A stretch of 64,000 nt of DNA, taken from NCBI GenBank assembly GCA_000716465.1, contig JNWL01000034.1, positions 4,401 to 68,400 on the forward strand, given 5' to 3'. The position numbers were made by a program, and so were the translations under genes. The DNA is from Streptomyces bikiniensis (GTDB taxonomy: Bacteria > Actinomycetota > Actinomycetes > Streptomycetales > Streptomycetaceae). Shown here in pieces: positions 38,694-48,357 of the stretch; the stretch's first letter is position 1; each line of letters begins with the position of its first letter. The notes beneath the pieces are model-generated. The model was not told where the DNA came from, searched no databases, and saw nothing but the letters and a program-made list of their open reading frames with translations.

Positions 38694-40085
38694 ATGGCAG
38701 CACCTTCGGCAGCCCCCCAACGGATCGTCGTCGAGAACGCGGCGATCGCGACCGTCGACGCGAACGACACCGAGTACGCCTCCGGGTACCTCGTCGTCGC
38801 CGACAACAAGATCGAGTCCATCGGCGCCGGCAAGGCCCCCGAGGGCCTGGAGAACGTGGTCCGGCGCATCGACGCCACCGGCCACCTGGTCACGCCCGGC
38901 CTGGTCAACACCCACCACCACTTCTACCAGTGGATCACACGCGGCCTGGCCACCGACCACAACCTCTTCAACTGGCTGGTGGCGCTCTACCCGACCTGGG
39001 CCCGCATCGACGAGCAGATGGTCCGCGCCGCCGCCCGGGGCTCGCTGGCGATGATGGCCCGCGGCGGCGTCACCACCGCCATGGACCACCACTACGTCTA
39101 CCCGGTGAACTCCGGCGACCTCTCCGGCGCCATCATCGGAGCCGCCTCCGAGATGGGCGTCCGCTTCACCCTCGCCCGCGGCTCCATGGACCGCAGCGAG
39201 AAGGACGGCGGCCTGCCGCCGGACTTCGCCGTCGAGACCACCGAGGGCGCGCTCGCCGCGACCGAGGAGACCGTGAAGCGGTACCACGACGCCTCCTTCG
39301 ACGCGATGACCCAGGTCGCCGTCGCCCCCTGTTCCCCCTTCTCCATCTCCACCGAGCTGCTCCGCGAGGGCGCGGCGCTCGGCCGCCGGCTGGGCGTGCG
39401 CATGCACACCCACGGCTCGGAGACCGTGGAGGAGGAGAAGTTCTGCCACGAGCTCTTCGGCATGGGCCCGACGGACTACTTCGAGTCCACCGGCTTCCTC
39501 GGCGAGGACGTGTGGATGGCGCACTGCGTCCACATGAACGACTCCGACATCGCCGCCTTCGCCCGGACGAAGACCGGTGTGGCGCACTGCCCGTCCTCCA
39601 ACGCGCGCCTCGCCGCCGGCATCGCCCGCGTACCGGACATGCTCGCGGCGGGCGTCCCCGTCGGCCTCGGCGTCGACGGCACCGCCTCCAACGAGTCGGG
39701 CGAGCTCCACACCGAGCTGCGCAACGCGCTCCTCATCAACCGCCTCGGCGCCCACCGCGAGGCCGCGCTCAACGCCCGCCAGGCCCTGCGCCTCGGCACC
39801 CACGGCGGTGCGCAGGTCCTCGGCCGCGCCGACAGCATCGGCTCCCTCGAAGCCGGCAAGCTCGCCGACTTCGTCCTCTGGAAGATCGACGGCCTCGGCC
39901 ACTCCACCATCGCCGACCCGGTCACCGCCATCGTCTTCGGCGCGGCGGCCCCGGTCACGGCCTCCTTCGTCAACGGCAGGCAGATCGTCGAGAACGACCG
40001 GCTGCTCACCGTCGACGAGGACACCATCGCGCGCGACGCGCGCACGGAGGCGCAGCGCCTGGCCCGCATCGCGGCCCAGGCCTGA
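38694..40085 (+). CDS. 8-oxoguanine deaminase (amidohydrolase)
   Basis: Deaminates 8-oxoguanine to urate, feeding uricase. 463 aa amidohydrolase barrel: NTHHHFYQWITRGLATDHNLFNW (HxH metal site and the family's second-shell residues), MHTHGSETVEEEKFC, MAHCVHMNDSD, GVAHCPSSNARLAAGIARV and GVDGTASNESGELHTE with the catalytic Asp. The HFYQW run and 460-aa length favour 8-oxoguanine deaminase over atrazine chlorohydrolase-type or guanine deaminases, though these share motifs. Between two NCS2 permeases. Confidence 0.85.
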   Translation: MAAPSAAPQRIVVENAAIATVDANDTEYASGYLVVADNKIESIGAGKAPEGLENVVRRIDATGHLVTPGLVNTHHHFYQWITRGLATDHNLFNWLVALYPTWARIDEQMVRAAARGSLAMMARGGVTTAMDHHYVYPVNSGDLSGAIIGAASEMGVRFTLARGSMDRSEKDGGLPPDFAVETTEGALAATEETVKRYHDASFDAMTQVAVAPCSPFSISTELLREGAALGRRLGVRMHTHGSETVEEEKFCHELFGMGPTDYFESTGFLGEDVWMAHCVHMNDSDIAAFARTKTGVAHCPSSNARLAAGIARVPDMLAAGVPVGLGVDGTASNESGELHTELRNALLINRLGAHREAALNARQALRLGTHGGAQVLGRADSIGSLEAGKLADFVLWKIDGLGHSTIADPVTAIVFGAAAPVTASFVNGRQIVENDRLLTVDEDTIARDARTEAQRLARIAAQA

Positions 40086-40412
40086 CCCTCCCCACGGAGT
40101 CCGGCCGAGGGGGACGGCCCTCGGCCGGTCGCCGCGGATCCGAGCGGGATCCGCGGCAGCCGACCGGGAGGTGCCGTACGCAGAAGACCTACGGCACCTC
40201 CCGGAACGGTGACACCGCCCGCACCCCCACCGGGCACCCCGTCCGCACCCCCACCGGGCACCCCGCCCGCGCCGCCGCCTCCGCGGCCGCACCACCCGGC
40301 CTCCCGAGGCCCCTCCCCGCGACGAGCCGCACCTCCCGCACCCCGCACCGCATCGCACCACCTCCCAGACACCCGCGTCGCCGCCGACGTGTAACCGACC
40401 GGAGGAACCGCC
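40086..40412 (+). other. Intergenic region with a hairpin and a short direct repeat
   Basis: No gene is supported. It holds the terminator at 40166-40202 and a 20-bp exact repeat (40221-40240 and 40245-40264) in C-rich sequence. A CCGGAGG ribosome site for the next permease ends the region. Confidence 0.6.
40166..40202 (+). terminator. Intrinsic terminator after 8-oxoguanine deaminase
   Basis: GGGAGGTGCCGTA and its exact complement (13 bp) with an 11-nt loop. It implies that the second permease has its own promoter downstream. Confidence 0.82.
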
Positions 40413-41861
40413 GTGGCATCCAAGCCCCAGGTTCGCAATGCACAAGACGCAGGCTCCGCCCCCGAAGACCGCGAGAAGCATCCGGTCGACGAGACGCTGC
40501 CCCCAGTGAAGATGCTCACCAGCGGTCTCCAGCACGTGGCCGCCATGTACGCGGGCGTCGTCGCGCCGCCCCTGATCGTCGGAGCGGCCGTCGGCCTCTC
40601 CGGCACCGAACTCACCTTCCTCACCGGCGCCAGCCTCTTCACCGCCGGCCTCGCCACCTTCCTCCAGACCCTGGGCGTCTGGAAGATCGGCGCCCGCCTG
40701 CCGTTCGTCAACGGCGTCACCTTCGCCGGCGTCGCCCCGATGCTCGCGATCGTCGACACCACCGACGACAAGGCCGACGCGCTCCCCGTGATCTTCGGCG
40801 CGATCATCGTCGCCGGACTCCTCGGCTTCCTCGCCGCCCCCTGGTTCTCCCGGCTCGTCCGGTTCTTCCCGCCGGTCGTCACCGGCACCGTCATCACCCT
40901 CATAGGCGTGTCCCTCCTCCCGGTCGCGTTCGGCTGGGCCCAGGGACCCAACCCCCAGGCGAAGGACTACGGTTCGACGACCTTCCTCTCCCTCGCCGGC
41001 ATCACCCTCGTCGTCGTCCTGCTCCTGCGCCGCTTCACCCGCGGCTTCCTCAAGCAGATCGCCGTCCTGGTCGGCCTCGTCATCGGCACCCTCATCGCCA
41101 TCCCGTTCGGCGTCACCGACTTCTCCCCGGTGACCGAGGCGGACATCGTCGGCTTCCCGTCCCCCTTCCACTTCGGCGCCCCGCAGTTCGCCCTCGCCGC
41201 GATCATCTCCATGTGCGTGGTCATGCTGGTCTCCATGACCGAGTCGACCGCCGACATGCTGGCGCTCGGCGAGATCGTGGAGCGGCCCGCCGACGAGAAG
41301 ACCATCGCCGCCGGACTGCGCGCCGACACCCTCGGCTCCGCGATCAGCCCCCTCTTCAACGGCTTCATGTGCAGCGCCTTCGCCCAGAACATCGGCCTGG
41401 TCGCCATGACCCGGATCCGCAGCCGCTTCGTCGTCGCCTGCGGCGGCGGCTTCCTGGTCCTCATGGGCCTCTCGCCGGTCGCCGCCTCGCTCATCTCGGT
41501 CGTGCCCCGTCCGGTCCTCGGCGGCGCGGGCGTCGTCCTCTTCGGCTCGGTCGCCGCCAGCGGCATCCAGACCCTCGTCAAGGCCGGCCTGGAGAAGGAC
41601 AACAACGTCCTGATCGTGGCCGTCTCGCTGGCCGTCGGCATCATCCCGATCACGGCGCCGGAGTTCTACCACGCCTTCCCGGAGACCGCGAAGATCATCC
41701 TGGACTCCGGCATCTCGACCGGCTGCGTCGCCGCCGTCCTGCTCAACGTGGTCTTCAACCACCTGGGCCGGCGCCGGGACGACGACGAGGTCACCGCGCC
41801 GATGGAGCCCGGCGAGGAGATCTCCGGCAGCCGCACCGCGAAGGCGGCGCACGTCCACTGA
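40413..41861 (+). CDS. NCS2-family purine (xanthine/urate) permease, second copy
   Basis: 482 aa, similar to the permease at 37239 but clearly diverged. SGLQHVAAMYAGVVAPPLIVGAAVGL, FVNGVTFAGVAPMLAIV, VVMLVSMTESTADMLALGEI and AFAQNIGLVAMTRIRSRFV (NCS2 signature) are all present. The extra ADALPVIFGAIIVAGLL and charged C-terminus (RRRDDDEVTAPMEPGEE) differ from the first copy. GTG start with GGAGG. Two carriers suggest different purines or affinities. Confidence 0.92.
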   Translation: MASKPQVRNAQDAGSAPEDREKHPVDETLPPVKMLTSGLQHVAAMYAGVVAPPLIVGAAVGLSGTELTFLTGASLFTAGLATFLQTLGVWKIGARLPFVNGVTFAGVAPMLAIVDTTDDKADALPVIFGAIIVAGLLGFLAAPWFSRLVRFFPPVVTGTVITLIGVSLLPVAFGWAQGPNPQAKDYGSTTFLSLAGITLVVVLLLRRFTRGFLKQIAVLVGLVIGTLIAIPFGVTDFSPVTEADIVGFPSPFHFGAPQFALAAIISMCVVMLVSMTESTADMLALGEIVERPADEKTIAAGLRADTLGSAISPLFNGFMCSAFAQNIGLVAMTRIRSRFVVACGGGFLVLMGLSPVAASLISVVPRPVLGGAGVVLFGSVAASGIQTLVKAGLEKDNNVLIVAVSLAVGIIPITAPEFYHAFPETAKIILDSGISTGCVAAVLLNVVFNHLGRRRDDDEVTAPMEPGEEISGSRTAKAAHVH

Positions 41862-41934
41862 ACCCGCACCCCGTCCCCCCGGCCGCCCCGGCCCCCGCCC
41901 CCACGGCGGGGCCCGGGGCCGCCGCGCGCACGGC

Positions 41935-42070
41935 GCCCCCGGGAACGACCGGGAGCGCCACGGGGACCGGAACCGGCACCGGGACCGGCGCCAGGGCCGG
42001 GACCGGGACCGGGAGCGGGGCCAGGAGCGGCATCGGCAACGGAACCGGCACCGGCACCAGGCCCGGGACC
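41935..42070 (+). repeat. Imperfect hexanucleotide (ACCGGN) array before the racemase-like gene
   Basis: Runs of ACCGGG/ACCGGC/ACCGGA with interruptions. Read in the racemase frame it gives Gly-Thr/Gly-Ser repeats. No ATG, GTG or TTG occurs in this stretch. Repeats of this kind are prone to slippage in multiples of 6, which keeps the frame. Confidence 0.7.
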
Positions 42071-42076
42071 GTCGTC

Positions 42077-42718
42077 CTGATCAACCCCAACACCTCCGCC
42101 ACCACCACCGCGATGATGACCGCCATCGCCAGGCGCGCCCTGGGACCCGCCCACCCCGTCCGGGGCGTGACCGTCGCCCGGGGGCCGCGCATGCTCACCG
42201 ACCTCGCCGCGCTGCGCGCCGCCACCCCCGAGGTCCTCGCCGCGGGAGCCGCCGCCACCGCCGGCGGCGGCTGCGCCGCCCTCCTCGTCGCCGCCTTCGG
42301 GGACCCGGGCCTGGACGCCCTGCGCGAGGCGACCGGACTCCCCGTGGCCGGCCTCGGCGAGGCGGCGCTCCTGGAAGCGGCCGCCGACGGCGCCCCGTTC
42401 GGCATCGCCACCACCACCCCGCTCCTGGCCGACCCCATCACCGCCCGGGTGGCGGAACTCGGGCTCTCCGACCGGTACACGGGCCTGCGGCTCACCGCCG
42501 GCGCCCCCGAACGCCTCTCCGCCGACCCGGCGGCGCTCCTCGACCGCCTGGAGCGGGCGGTCCGCGCCTGCGCGGAACGCGACGGGGCCCGCACCGTCGT
42601 CATCGGCGGCGGCCCGCTCGGCGAGGCGGCCGAGGAGCTCAGGACCCGGTGCGCGGTCCGGATCGTCGCCCCGATCCCGGCCGCCTGCCGGTCGCTGGCC
42701 CGCCTCCTGACGGAGTGA
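42077..42718 (+). CDS. Asp/Glu/hydantoin (allantoin) racemase-like protein, start unclear
   Basis: Conserved domain begins VVLINPNTSATTTAMMTAIARR, the standard N-terminus of hydantoin/allantoin racemases, and ends with IVAPIPAACRSLARLL holding the second catalytic Cys. The first catalytic Cys, expected as ACFGDPG, reads AAFGDPG, so racemase activity is questionable. No ATG/GTG/TTG lies between the permease stop and the domain. A CTG at 42077 (chosen here) or at 41858, which overlaps the permease stop, is possible; the first ATG (42113) would cut off the conserved strand. Position suggests a role in allantoin handling. Confidence 0.65.
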   Translation: MINPNTSATTTAMMTAIARRALGPAHPVRGVTVARGPRMLTDLAALRAATPEVLAAGAAATAGGGCAALLVAAFGDPGLDALREATGLPVAGLGEAALLEAAADGAPFGIATTTPLLADPITARVAELGLSDRYTGLRLTAGAPERLSADPAALLDRLERAVRACAERDGARTVVIGGGPLGEAAEELRTRCAVRIVAPIPAACRSLARLLTE

Positions 42719-42740
42719 CGACGGAAGGCGCCCGCCCCGC

Positions 42741-43400
42741 TCACCCCTCCACCGCGATCCGGCGCCGGCACTCCCGCGCCAGGGACGGATACGCGGCGCC
42801 GATCGCCTCGTACAGGCGCCTGCGCAGCAGCCGTTCGGCCTCGCCGCGTCCGGTTTCGCCGTACAGGCCGTCGAGCAGCGTCTCGTACCGCGCGAGGGCA
42901 TGCCGCAGATAGCTCACCTGCCACCGTACGAGCGACCCGGCGGGCGCCCCGGCCGTCCGCGCCGTGCCCTTGCCGTCCGGTCCGGGCGCCCCGGCCGTCC
43001 GCATCCCAGCCTTGCCGTCCGGTCCGGGCGTCCCCGGGCTCCGGGCCCCCAGCAGGTGCCGGTGGCGGACGGCGCGGCGCTCCAGCTCGGGGCCGGGCAG
43101 CCGGGGCACCTCGATCGGCTCCGTGCGGATCGCGGTGAGGACGGCGGCCCGCCGCCGCTCGGCGTACGCCCCGGTGGCCGAGGAGCGGGCCCGCGAGAGC
43201 GCCGCCGCCTCGGCGAACTCGGGCGTCCGCTCCACGGTCTCCACCCGGGCGAGCAGATAGAGCCGCACGGGCGCGAGGGACCAGCGGCGCGGGTCGCGCC
43301 CCTGCACGTCGGGCGTGCCGAGCAGGTCCCGGACCATCGCGTCGGTCCAGCCGCGCCCGCGCATTCCGGCGAGCGACACATAGGTCGTACGGTCCGTCAT
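42741..43400 (-). CDS. Hypothetical protein with 14-residue internal repeats
   Basis: 219 aa, no known family. VSLAGMRGRGWTDAMVRDLLGTPD at the N-terminus resembles a small HTH-like fold often seen in Streptomyces unknowns. The middle holds repeats GAPGPDGKGTARTA / GTPGPDGKAGMRTA, encoded by a 42-bp DNA repeat (copies starting near 42942 and 42984). A C-terminal helix is Arg/Glu-rich (RGEAERLLRRRLYEAIG). No pathway link. Confidence 0.7.
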   Translation of the reverse strand: MTDRTTYVSLAGMRGRGWTDAMVRDLLGTPDVQGRDPRRWSLAPVRLYLLARVETVERTPEFAEAAALSRARSSATGAYAERRRAAVLTAIRTEPIEVPRLPGPELERRAVRHRHLLGARSPGTPGPDGKAGMRTAGAPGPDGKGTARTAGAPAGSLVRWQVSYLRHALARYETLLDGLYGETGRGEAERLLRRRLYEAIGAAYPSLARECRRRIAVEG

Positions 43401-43626
43401 GTTTCCCCCAGAACTCGACTACGGAGAGTGACGATCCCAGTGAAGCGCACCCCACTGACAACGCCCCGCCACCGGCACCGCCTCTTCGCCGGCACCGCCT
43501 TTTCTTCGGCACCGCCTCTTCATCGACTTCTTCGGCGGCGCCCCTTCATCGACGCCGCCCCCTTGTCGAGCCCGTTCCGACTGTGCGATATAGGTCTGGA
43601 CCTTTCCCACGGACGGAGGCCGTACC

Positions 43627-44598
43627 GTGCAACGCCCGTTCCCCCCACGCCGCTCGACCGCCCTGGCGGCGCTCCTCGCGCTCGCCCTCACCGCCTGCTC
43701 GGCCGCCGGTGCCGAGCCGAAGGACACCAGCGCCCCCACCGCGCCCACCGGAGTCACCGCCACCTCGGGCAGCTCCACCACCGTGCACGTCATGTGGAGC
43801 GCGGCCACCGACGACCGCGCCGTCACCGGCTACGAGGTCCACCTCGACGGCCGCAAGGTCAAGGACCTCCCCGCCACCACCCTCATGACCGACGTCGTCG
43901 GCCTCGCCCCGGCCACCCCCCACCGCTTCACCGTCCGCGCCCGCGACGCCGCCGGCAACGCCTCGCCCCCCAGCGCCGCCGTCGCCGCCACCACCCTCCC
44001 GGCCGCCGCCAAGGACCGCACGCCCCCCACCGCCCCGACCGGCCTCCGCGCCACCCCCGACGGCAGCCGCGCCGCCACCCTCCGCTGGACCCCGGCCCGG
44101 GACGACACCCAGGTCACCGCGTACGACGTCTACCAGGCCGACACCCGCGTCCACACGGTCCCGGGCACCACCACCGGCACCCGTCTCACCGGCCTGCGCC
44201 CCGGCACCGCCTACGCGTTCACCGTCCGCGCCCGCGACGCCGCCGAGAACTCCTCCCCGGACAGCAACACGGTCGACCTCACCACCGCCCCGGCCCCCGG
44301 CGCACCCCCGAACACCGCCCCCACCGACCTCGCCGCCACCGCCGCGAAGGGCGGCGAGATCACCCTCACCTGGACCCCGCCGAAGACGGGCGCCCCGGTC
44401 ACCCACCACGAACTCCACCTCAACGGCCGCTTCGCCACCACCATCGTCTGGGGCACCGCACCGCCCCCCGGCCGCGCCACCTACACCTTCCCGGTCACCG
44501 ACCCCCCGGGCACCCGCTACACCCTCACCCTCCGCGCCCGCCTCCCCGACGGCACCTGGGGCGACTTCTCGGCCCCGAGGACGGTCACCGTGCGCTGA
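43627..44598 (+). CDS. Secreted lipoprotein with three fibronectin type III domains
   Basis: 323 aa. Signal ending in lipobox LTAC (Cys near residue 23), then three FN3 units: PTAPTGVTATSGSSTTVHV, TAPTGLRATPDGSRAATLRW and TAPTDLAATAAKGGEITLTW, each with the YxxxxRARDAAGN-type ending. No catalytic domain is attached, so it is probably a cell-surface adhesion or binding protein; FN3 domains are otherwise common in secreted glycosidases. GTG start at 43627. Confidence 0.88.
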   Translation: MQRPFPPRRSTALAALLALALTACSAAGAEPKDTSAPTAPTGVTATSGSSTTVHVMWSAATDDRAVTGYEVHLDGRKVKDLPATTLMTDVVGLAPATPHRFTVRARDAAGNASPPSAAVAATTLPAAAKDRTPPTAPTGLRATPDGSRAATLRWTPARDDTQVTAYDVYQADTRVHTVPGTTTGTRLTGLRPGTAYAFTVRARDAAENSSPDSNTVDLTTAPAPGAPPNTAPTDLAATAAKGGEITLTWTPPKTGAPVTHHELHLNGRFATTIVWGTAPPPGRATYTFPVTDPPGTRYTLTLRARLPDGTWGDFSAPRTVTVR

Positions 44599-44681
44599 AC
44601 CCCGGCCCCGAACTGCGGCGACACACCTGCCGCCCGCTCCTTGCAGCCCTGAACCGCCCGCCCGGAACTACCCTGGGAAGC

Positions 44682-46478
44682 GTGGCCGAGACCGTTCTCA
44701 CCAACACCGGGCTCGACAGGTTCCTCGAACTCGTCGGCGGAGCGCCCGAGCACCACGACCCCGCGTTCGCGCGGGCCGCCGAGGCGGTGCTCGGGCTCCT
44801 CGCGCTCCGAGGGGCCGACCGGGGGACGGGGCTGCCCGAGCCGACGCCCGAGCTGACGCGGCAGCTCCTCGTGGAGGACCTGCCGTCGTTCGTGTACGTG
44901 CCGCCCGGCGAGCTCGCGCTCTACCCCGCCGTGCTCGGGGCGCTCGCCGCCCGCTTCGACGGGGACCGCGCCGAGCGGGTCGCCGGAGTGGTCGCGGACG
45001 CCGGGACCGACTTCGAACGGGCCATGCACGATCCCGGCAACCTCACCTGGCACCGCTGGTACGCCTCCCTCCTGCACACCTGCGGCGCCGACCTCACCGA
45101 CGCCGAGGACGTACGGCGCAGGCTCGCCGCCCTCGACGGCGCGCCCCTGCCCGACGGCGTGCGCCGGGCGGACCTCATGGGGCGGACCGCCCTCGCGGAC
45201 GTCCTGCTCACCGAGGCCCTCACGCGCGCGTACGTACGGGACGCCGAGGCGCCGCCGCCCGTCGGGCCGCTGCTCACGGACCACGCCGTCGCGACCGGCA
45301 TCGGACGGGTGGCCACCGCCCTCCAGGACCGGTGGACCGCCGCCGGCCTCGCCGAACAGCTCGCCGGCCCCTACGCCCACTACGCCCCCGGGCCCGACGC
45401 CTTCCCCCACCTCGTCCTGGCCGACGCCCTCCTGGACGAGCACCTCGACCACCACGGCGACCCCGCCGCTCCCGTGCCCCCGCCGCCCGCGATCGGACCC
45501 GGGTCCGCCGAGGAGGACGCGGACGCCCTCCTCGCCGCCGTCGAGGAGCTCGCCGAGGAGGAGTTCGAACCGTACGGGGGCGAGGCCCCGCACCTCCTCT
45601 ACGTGGTCTACCAGCGCGGCTGCTCCGCCGAGTCCGTCGCCCGCAAGGCCGCCGAGTACGAGGACTGGACCGTCGACCCCGCCCTGGAGGACCTGCCCGT
45701 CCCGGTGCCGGACGACGCGCCCGAGGCGTACGCGGTCCCGCCCGTGCCGGAGCTCGTCCGGCTCCTGGGCACCCCGGAGCTGAACGAGGCCGACCGCGCC
45801 CGGCTCGAAGGGCCCGCCCGGGACCTGGCCGCCGTCCTCGACCGGCTCGCCGCCACCGGCCTGGTCTTCCGCACCGGCGACGCCTTCGGGCTCACCCCGC
45901 GCGGCGCCGGCGCCGTGCGCTACCTGCTCGGCGTGCGCGGGGTCGCCGCGCCCGACGCCGCCGAGGCCGCGGCCTGGCCCGCGCCCGTCCTGGTCGCCGC
46001 CGCCGGGAGCTGGCCCGCGCCCGTCGCCGCGCGCGTGCTCGCCGACTGGCTCCACGCGCGCGTGGACACCGCCCACGCCTGGTCCCGACTCCTCGACGCC
46101 CTCGGCACCGTCCACGCCGGCACCTCCGAAGCGGCCGCCACCCGGGGGCTCTTCACCGTCCTGGACACCACCACCGCCCCGCCCGGGGCGCTGCGCGCCG
46201 CCCTCCGCGACCCGGTGCTCGGCGCGTACGCCCTCCGGGCCCTGGAGGACCGCGGCGAGGAGGCCGACCCGGTCCAGGTGCCGACCTCGGCCCGGGCCCT
46301 GCACGTCCTCGACGCGCTGCCCGCCAAGAAGGGGCCCCTGGAGTCCCGCCGCGCCGCCTTCGACGAGACGGCCGCCGCCTGGCCCGGCGGCTCCGCCGCC
46401 CTGGTCCGCGCGATGGCCGGGGCCGACCGCCACGAGGCGGAACGCGTCCTCGGACCGCTCGGCATCGCCCTGCCGTGA
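44682..46478 (+). CDS. Large hypothetical protein of unknown function
   Basis: 598 aa, soluble, rich in Ala, Asp, Glu and Leu, no membrane segments and no motif I recognise. ETVLTNTGLDRFLELVGG opens the protein; a central acidic stretch (EEDADALLAAVEELAEEEFE) is followed by QRGCSAESVARKAAEYEDW and a helical C-terminus. Helical repeats like HEAT are possible but not shown. GTG at 44682 is selected because coding character begins there; the frame is open further upstream. Terminator follows. Confidence 0.75.
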   Translation: MAETVLTNTGLDRFLELVGGAPEHHDPAFARAAEAVLGLLALRGADRGTGLPEPTPELTRQLLVEDLPSFVYVPPGELALYPAVLGALAARFDGDRAERVAGVVADAGTDFERAMHDPGNLTWHRWYASLLHTCGADLTDAEDVRRRLAALDGAPLPDGVRRADLMGRTALADVLLTEALTRAYVRDAEAPPPVGPLLTDHAVATGIGRVATALQDRWTAAGLAEQLAGPYAHYAPGPDAFPHLVLADALLDEHLDHHGDPAAPVPPPPAIGPGSAEEDADALLAAVEELAEEEFEPYGGEAPHLLYVVYQRGCSAESVARKAAEYEDWTVDPALEDLPVPVPDDAPEAYAVPPVPELVRLLGTPELNEADRARLEGPARDLAAVLDRLAATGLVFRTGDAFGLTPRGAGAVRYLLGVRGVAAPDAAEAAAWPAPVLVAAAGSWPAPVAARVLADWLHARVDTAHAWSRLLDALGTVHAGTSEAAATRGLFTVLDTTTAPPGALRAALRDPVLGAYALRALEDRGEEADPVQVPTSARALHVLDALPAKKGPLESRRAAFDETAAAWPGGSAALVRAMAGADRHEAERVLGPLGIALP

Positions 46479-46497
46479 CGCGGGGGAGCGGGAAAAG

Positions 46498-46546
46498 GGA
46501 CGGGCCCCGCTCCCGGTGCTGTGCGACACCGGGGCGGGGCCCGTCC
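46498..46546. terminator. Hairpin terminator between the unknown gene and malate synthase 2
   Basis: GGACGGGCCCCGC pairs with GCGGGGCCCGTCC; inner bases extend the stem with one bulge around a loop of about 8 nt. It serves convergent genes. Confidence 0.8.
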
Positions 46547-46610
46547 TGAACGCCGTCCGACGACTGTGCGGGCAGCCGGATCAGCGGTACGGGGCGACCG
46601 TACGACCGAG

Positions 46611-48233
46611 TCAGCCGACCAGCTGCTCGTACGCCGGGAGGGTCAGGAAGTCCGCGTAGTCCGCGTCGAGGGAGACGTGGAGCAGCAGGTCGTGGGCCTG
46701 CTGCCACTTTCCGGCGGTGAAGGCCTCCTCGCCGATCTCGGCGCGGATCGCGGCCAGTTCCTCGGCGGCGACCCGGCGGGCCAGCTCCGGGGTGGCCGTC
46801 TCGCCGTTCTCGAAGACGACGCCCGCGTTGATCCACTGCCAGATCTGGGAGCGGGAGATCTCGGCGGTGGCCGCGTCCTCCATCAGGTTGAAGATGGCGA
46901 CGGCGCCGAGGCCGCGCAGCCACGCCTCGATGTAGCGGATGCCGACCTGGACGGCGTTGCGCAGGCCGTCGTAGGTGGGCTTCGCGTCGAGCGAGTCGAT
47001 TGCGATCAGGTCGCCGGCCGCGACGGAGACGTCCTCGCGCAGGCGGTCCTTCTGGTTCGGCTTCTCGCCGAGGACGGCGTCGAAGGAGGCCATCGCGATC
47101 GGCACCAGGTCGGGGTGGGCGACCCAGGAGCCGTCGAAGCCGTCGCCGGCCTCGCGGTCCTTGTCGGCCTTGACCTTCTCGAACGCGACCTTGTTGACCT
47201 CGGCGTCCCTGCGGGACGGGATGAAGGCCGCCATGCCGCCGATCGCGTGCGCGCCGCGCTTGTGGCAGGTGCGCACGAGGAGTTCGGTGTACGCGCGCAT
47301 GAACGGGGCCGTCATCGTGACCGCGTTGCGGTCCGGCAGGACGAACTTGGCGCCGCCGTCGCGGAAGTTCTTGACGATGGAGAAGAGGTAGTCCCAGCGG
47401 CCCGCGTTCAGGCCGGCGGCGTGGTCGCGGAGCTCGTAGAGGATCTCCTCCATCTCGTACGCGGCCGTGATGGTCTCGATGAGGACCGTGGCGCGGACGG
47501 TGCCCTGCGGGATGCCGACGTAGTCCTGGGCGAAGACGAAGATCTCGTTCCAGAGGCGGGCCTCCAGGTGCGACTCCGTCTTCGGCAGGTAGAAGTACGG
47601 GCCCTTGCCGAGGTCGATCAGGCGCCGGGCGTTGTGGAAGAAGTACAGGCCGAAGTCGACGAGCGCGCCGGGGACGGGCCGTCCCTCGAAGGTGAGGTGG
47701 CGCTCCTCCAGGTGCCAGCCGCGCGGCCGCATGACGACCGTGGCCAGCTCCTCGGCGGGCTTGAGGGCGTACGACTTGCCGGAGCGCGGGTCCGTGAAGT
47801 CGATGTTCCGGGTGTACGCGTCGATCAGGTTGAGCTGGCCCAGGACCACGTTCTCCCAGGTCGGCGCCGAGGCGTCCTCGAAGTCCGCGAGCCACACCTT
47901 CGCGCCGGAGTTGAGCGCGTTGATCGTCATCTTGCGGTCGGTGGGGCCGGTGATCTCGACCCGGCGGTCGTTCAGGGCCGCCGGGGCCGGCGCGACCTTC
48001 CAGGAGTCGTCGGCGCGGATCGCGGCGGTCTCCGGGAGGAAGTCCAGGGTGGACGTGCGGGCGATCTCGGCGCGGCGCTCCGCCCGGCGGGCGAGGAGCT
48101 CGTCCCGGCGCGGGGTGAACCGGCGGTGCAGTTCGGCGACGAAGGCCAGGGCGGCCTCGGTGAGTACCTCTTCCTGGCGCGGCAGGGGCTCGGCATCGAC
48201 GACGGCCAGGGGGGACGGCGCTGGTGCGGACAT
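46611..48233 (-). CDS. aceB: Malate synthase A, second copy (purine/allantoin cluster)
   Basis: 540 aa. Same barrel motifs as the copy at 13271: [59 protein letters not shown] and [14 protein letters not shown], but with many differences, so it is an old paralogue rather than a recent duplication. It converts glyoxylate from allantoin into malate. Its promoter carries tandem AllR-type sites and none of the RamB-like sites of aceA. Confidence 0.94.
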   Translation of the reverse strand: MSAPAPSPLAVVDAEPLPRQEEVLTEAALAFVAELHRRFTPRRDELLARRAERRAEIARTSTLDFLPETAAIRADDSWKVAPAPAALNDRRVEITGPTDRKMTINALNSGAKVWLADFEDASAPTWENVVLGQLNLIDAYTRNIDFTDPRSGKSYALKPAEELATVVMRPRGWHLEERHLTFEGRPVPGALVDFGLYFFHNARRLIDLGKGPYFYLPKTESHLEARLWNEIFVFAQDYVGIPQGTVRATVLIETITAAYEMEEILYELRDHAAGLNAGRWDYLFSIVKNFRDGGAKFVLPDRNAVTMTAPFMRAYTELLVRTCHKRGAHAIGGMAAFIPSRRDAEVNKVAFEKVKADKDREAGDGFDGSWVAHPDLVPIAMASFDAVLGEKPNQKDRLREDVSVAAGDLIAIDSLDAKPTYDGLRNAVQVGIRYIEAWLRGLGAVAIFNLMEDAATAEISRSQIWQWINAGVVFENGETATPELARRVAAEELAAIRAEIGEEAFTAGKWQQAHDLLLHVSLDADYADFLTLPAYEQLVG

Positions 48234-48357
48234 GAACTGTCACTTCCTTCAGCGGACTTCGCGGGCGGTGCCAGGCGGCCGCCGGGCGTCACGGGACGGC
48301 ACGGAGTGCCACCGGAGCCGAGATACGGCCGCGAGCGCCGTCTGGAGTAGCAGGCGC

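Noticed and set aside
37161-41858. 1565-codon minus-strand open frame opposite two permeases and the deaminase
   Set aside because: Low-complexity Asp/Gly/Glu/Arg-rich translation typical of the antisense of high-GC genes; the plus strand carries well-recognised enzymes.
43401-43626. Repeats of GCACCGCCTCTTC before the FN3 lipoprotein as regulatory sites
   Set aside because: They vary in spacing and sequence and do not form inverted or regular repeats.
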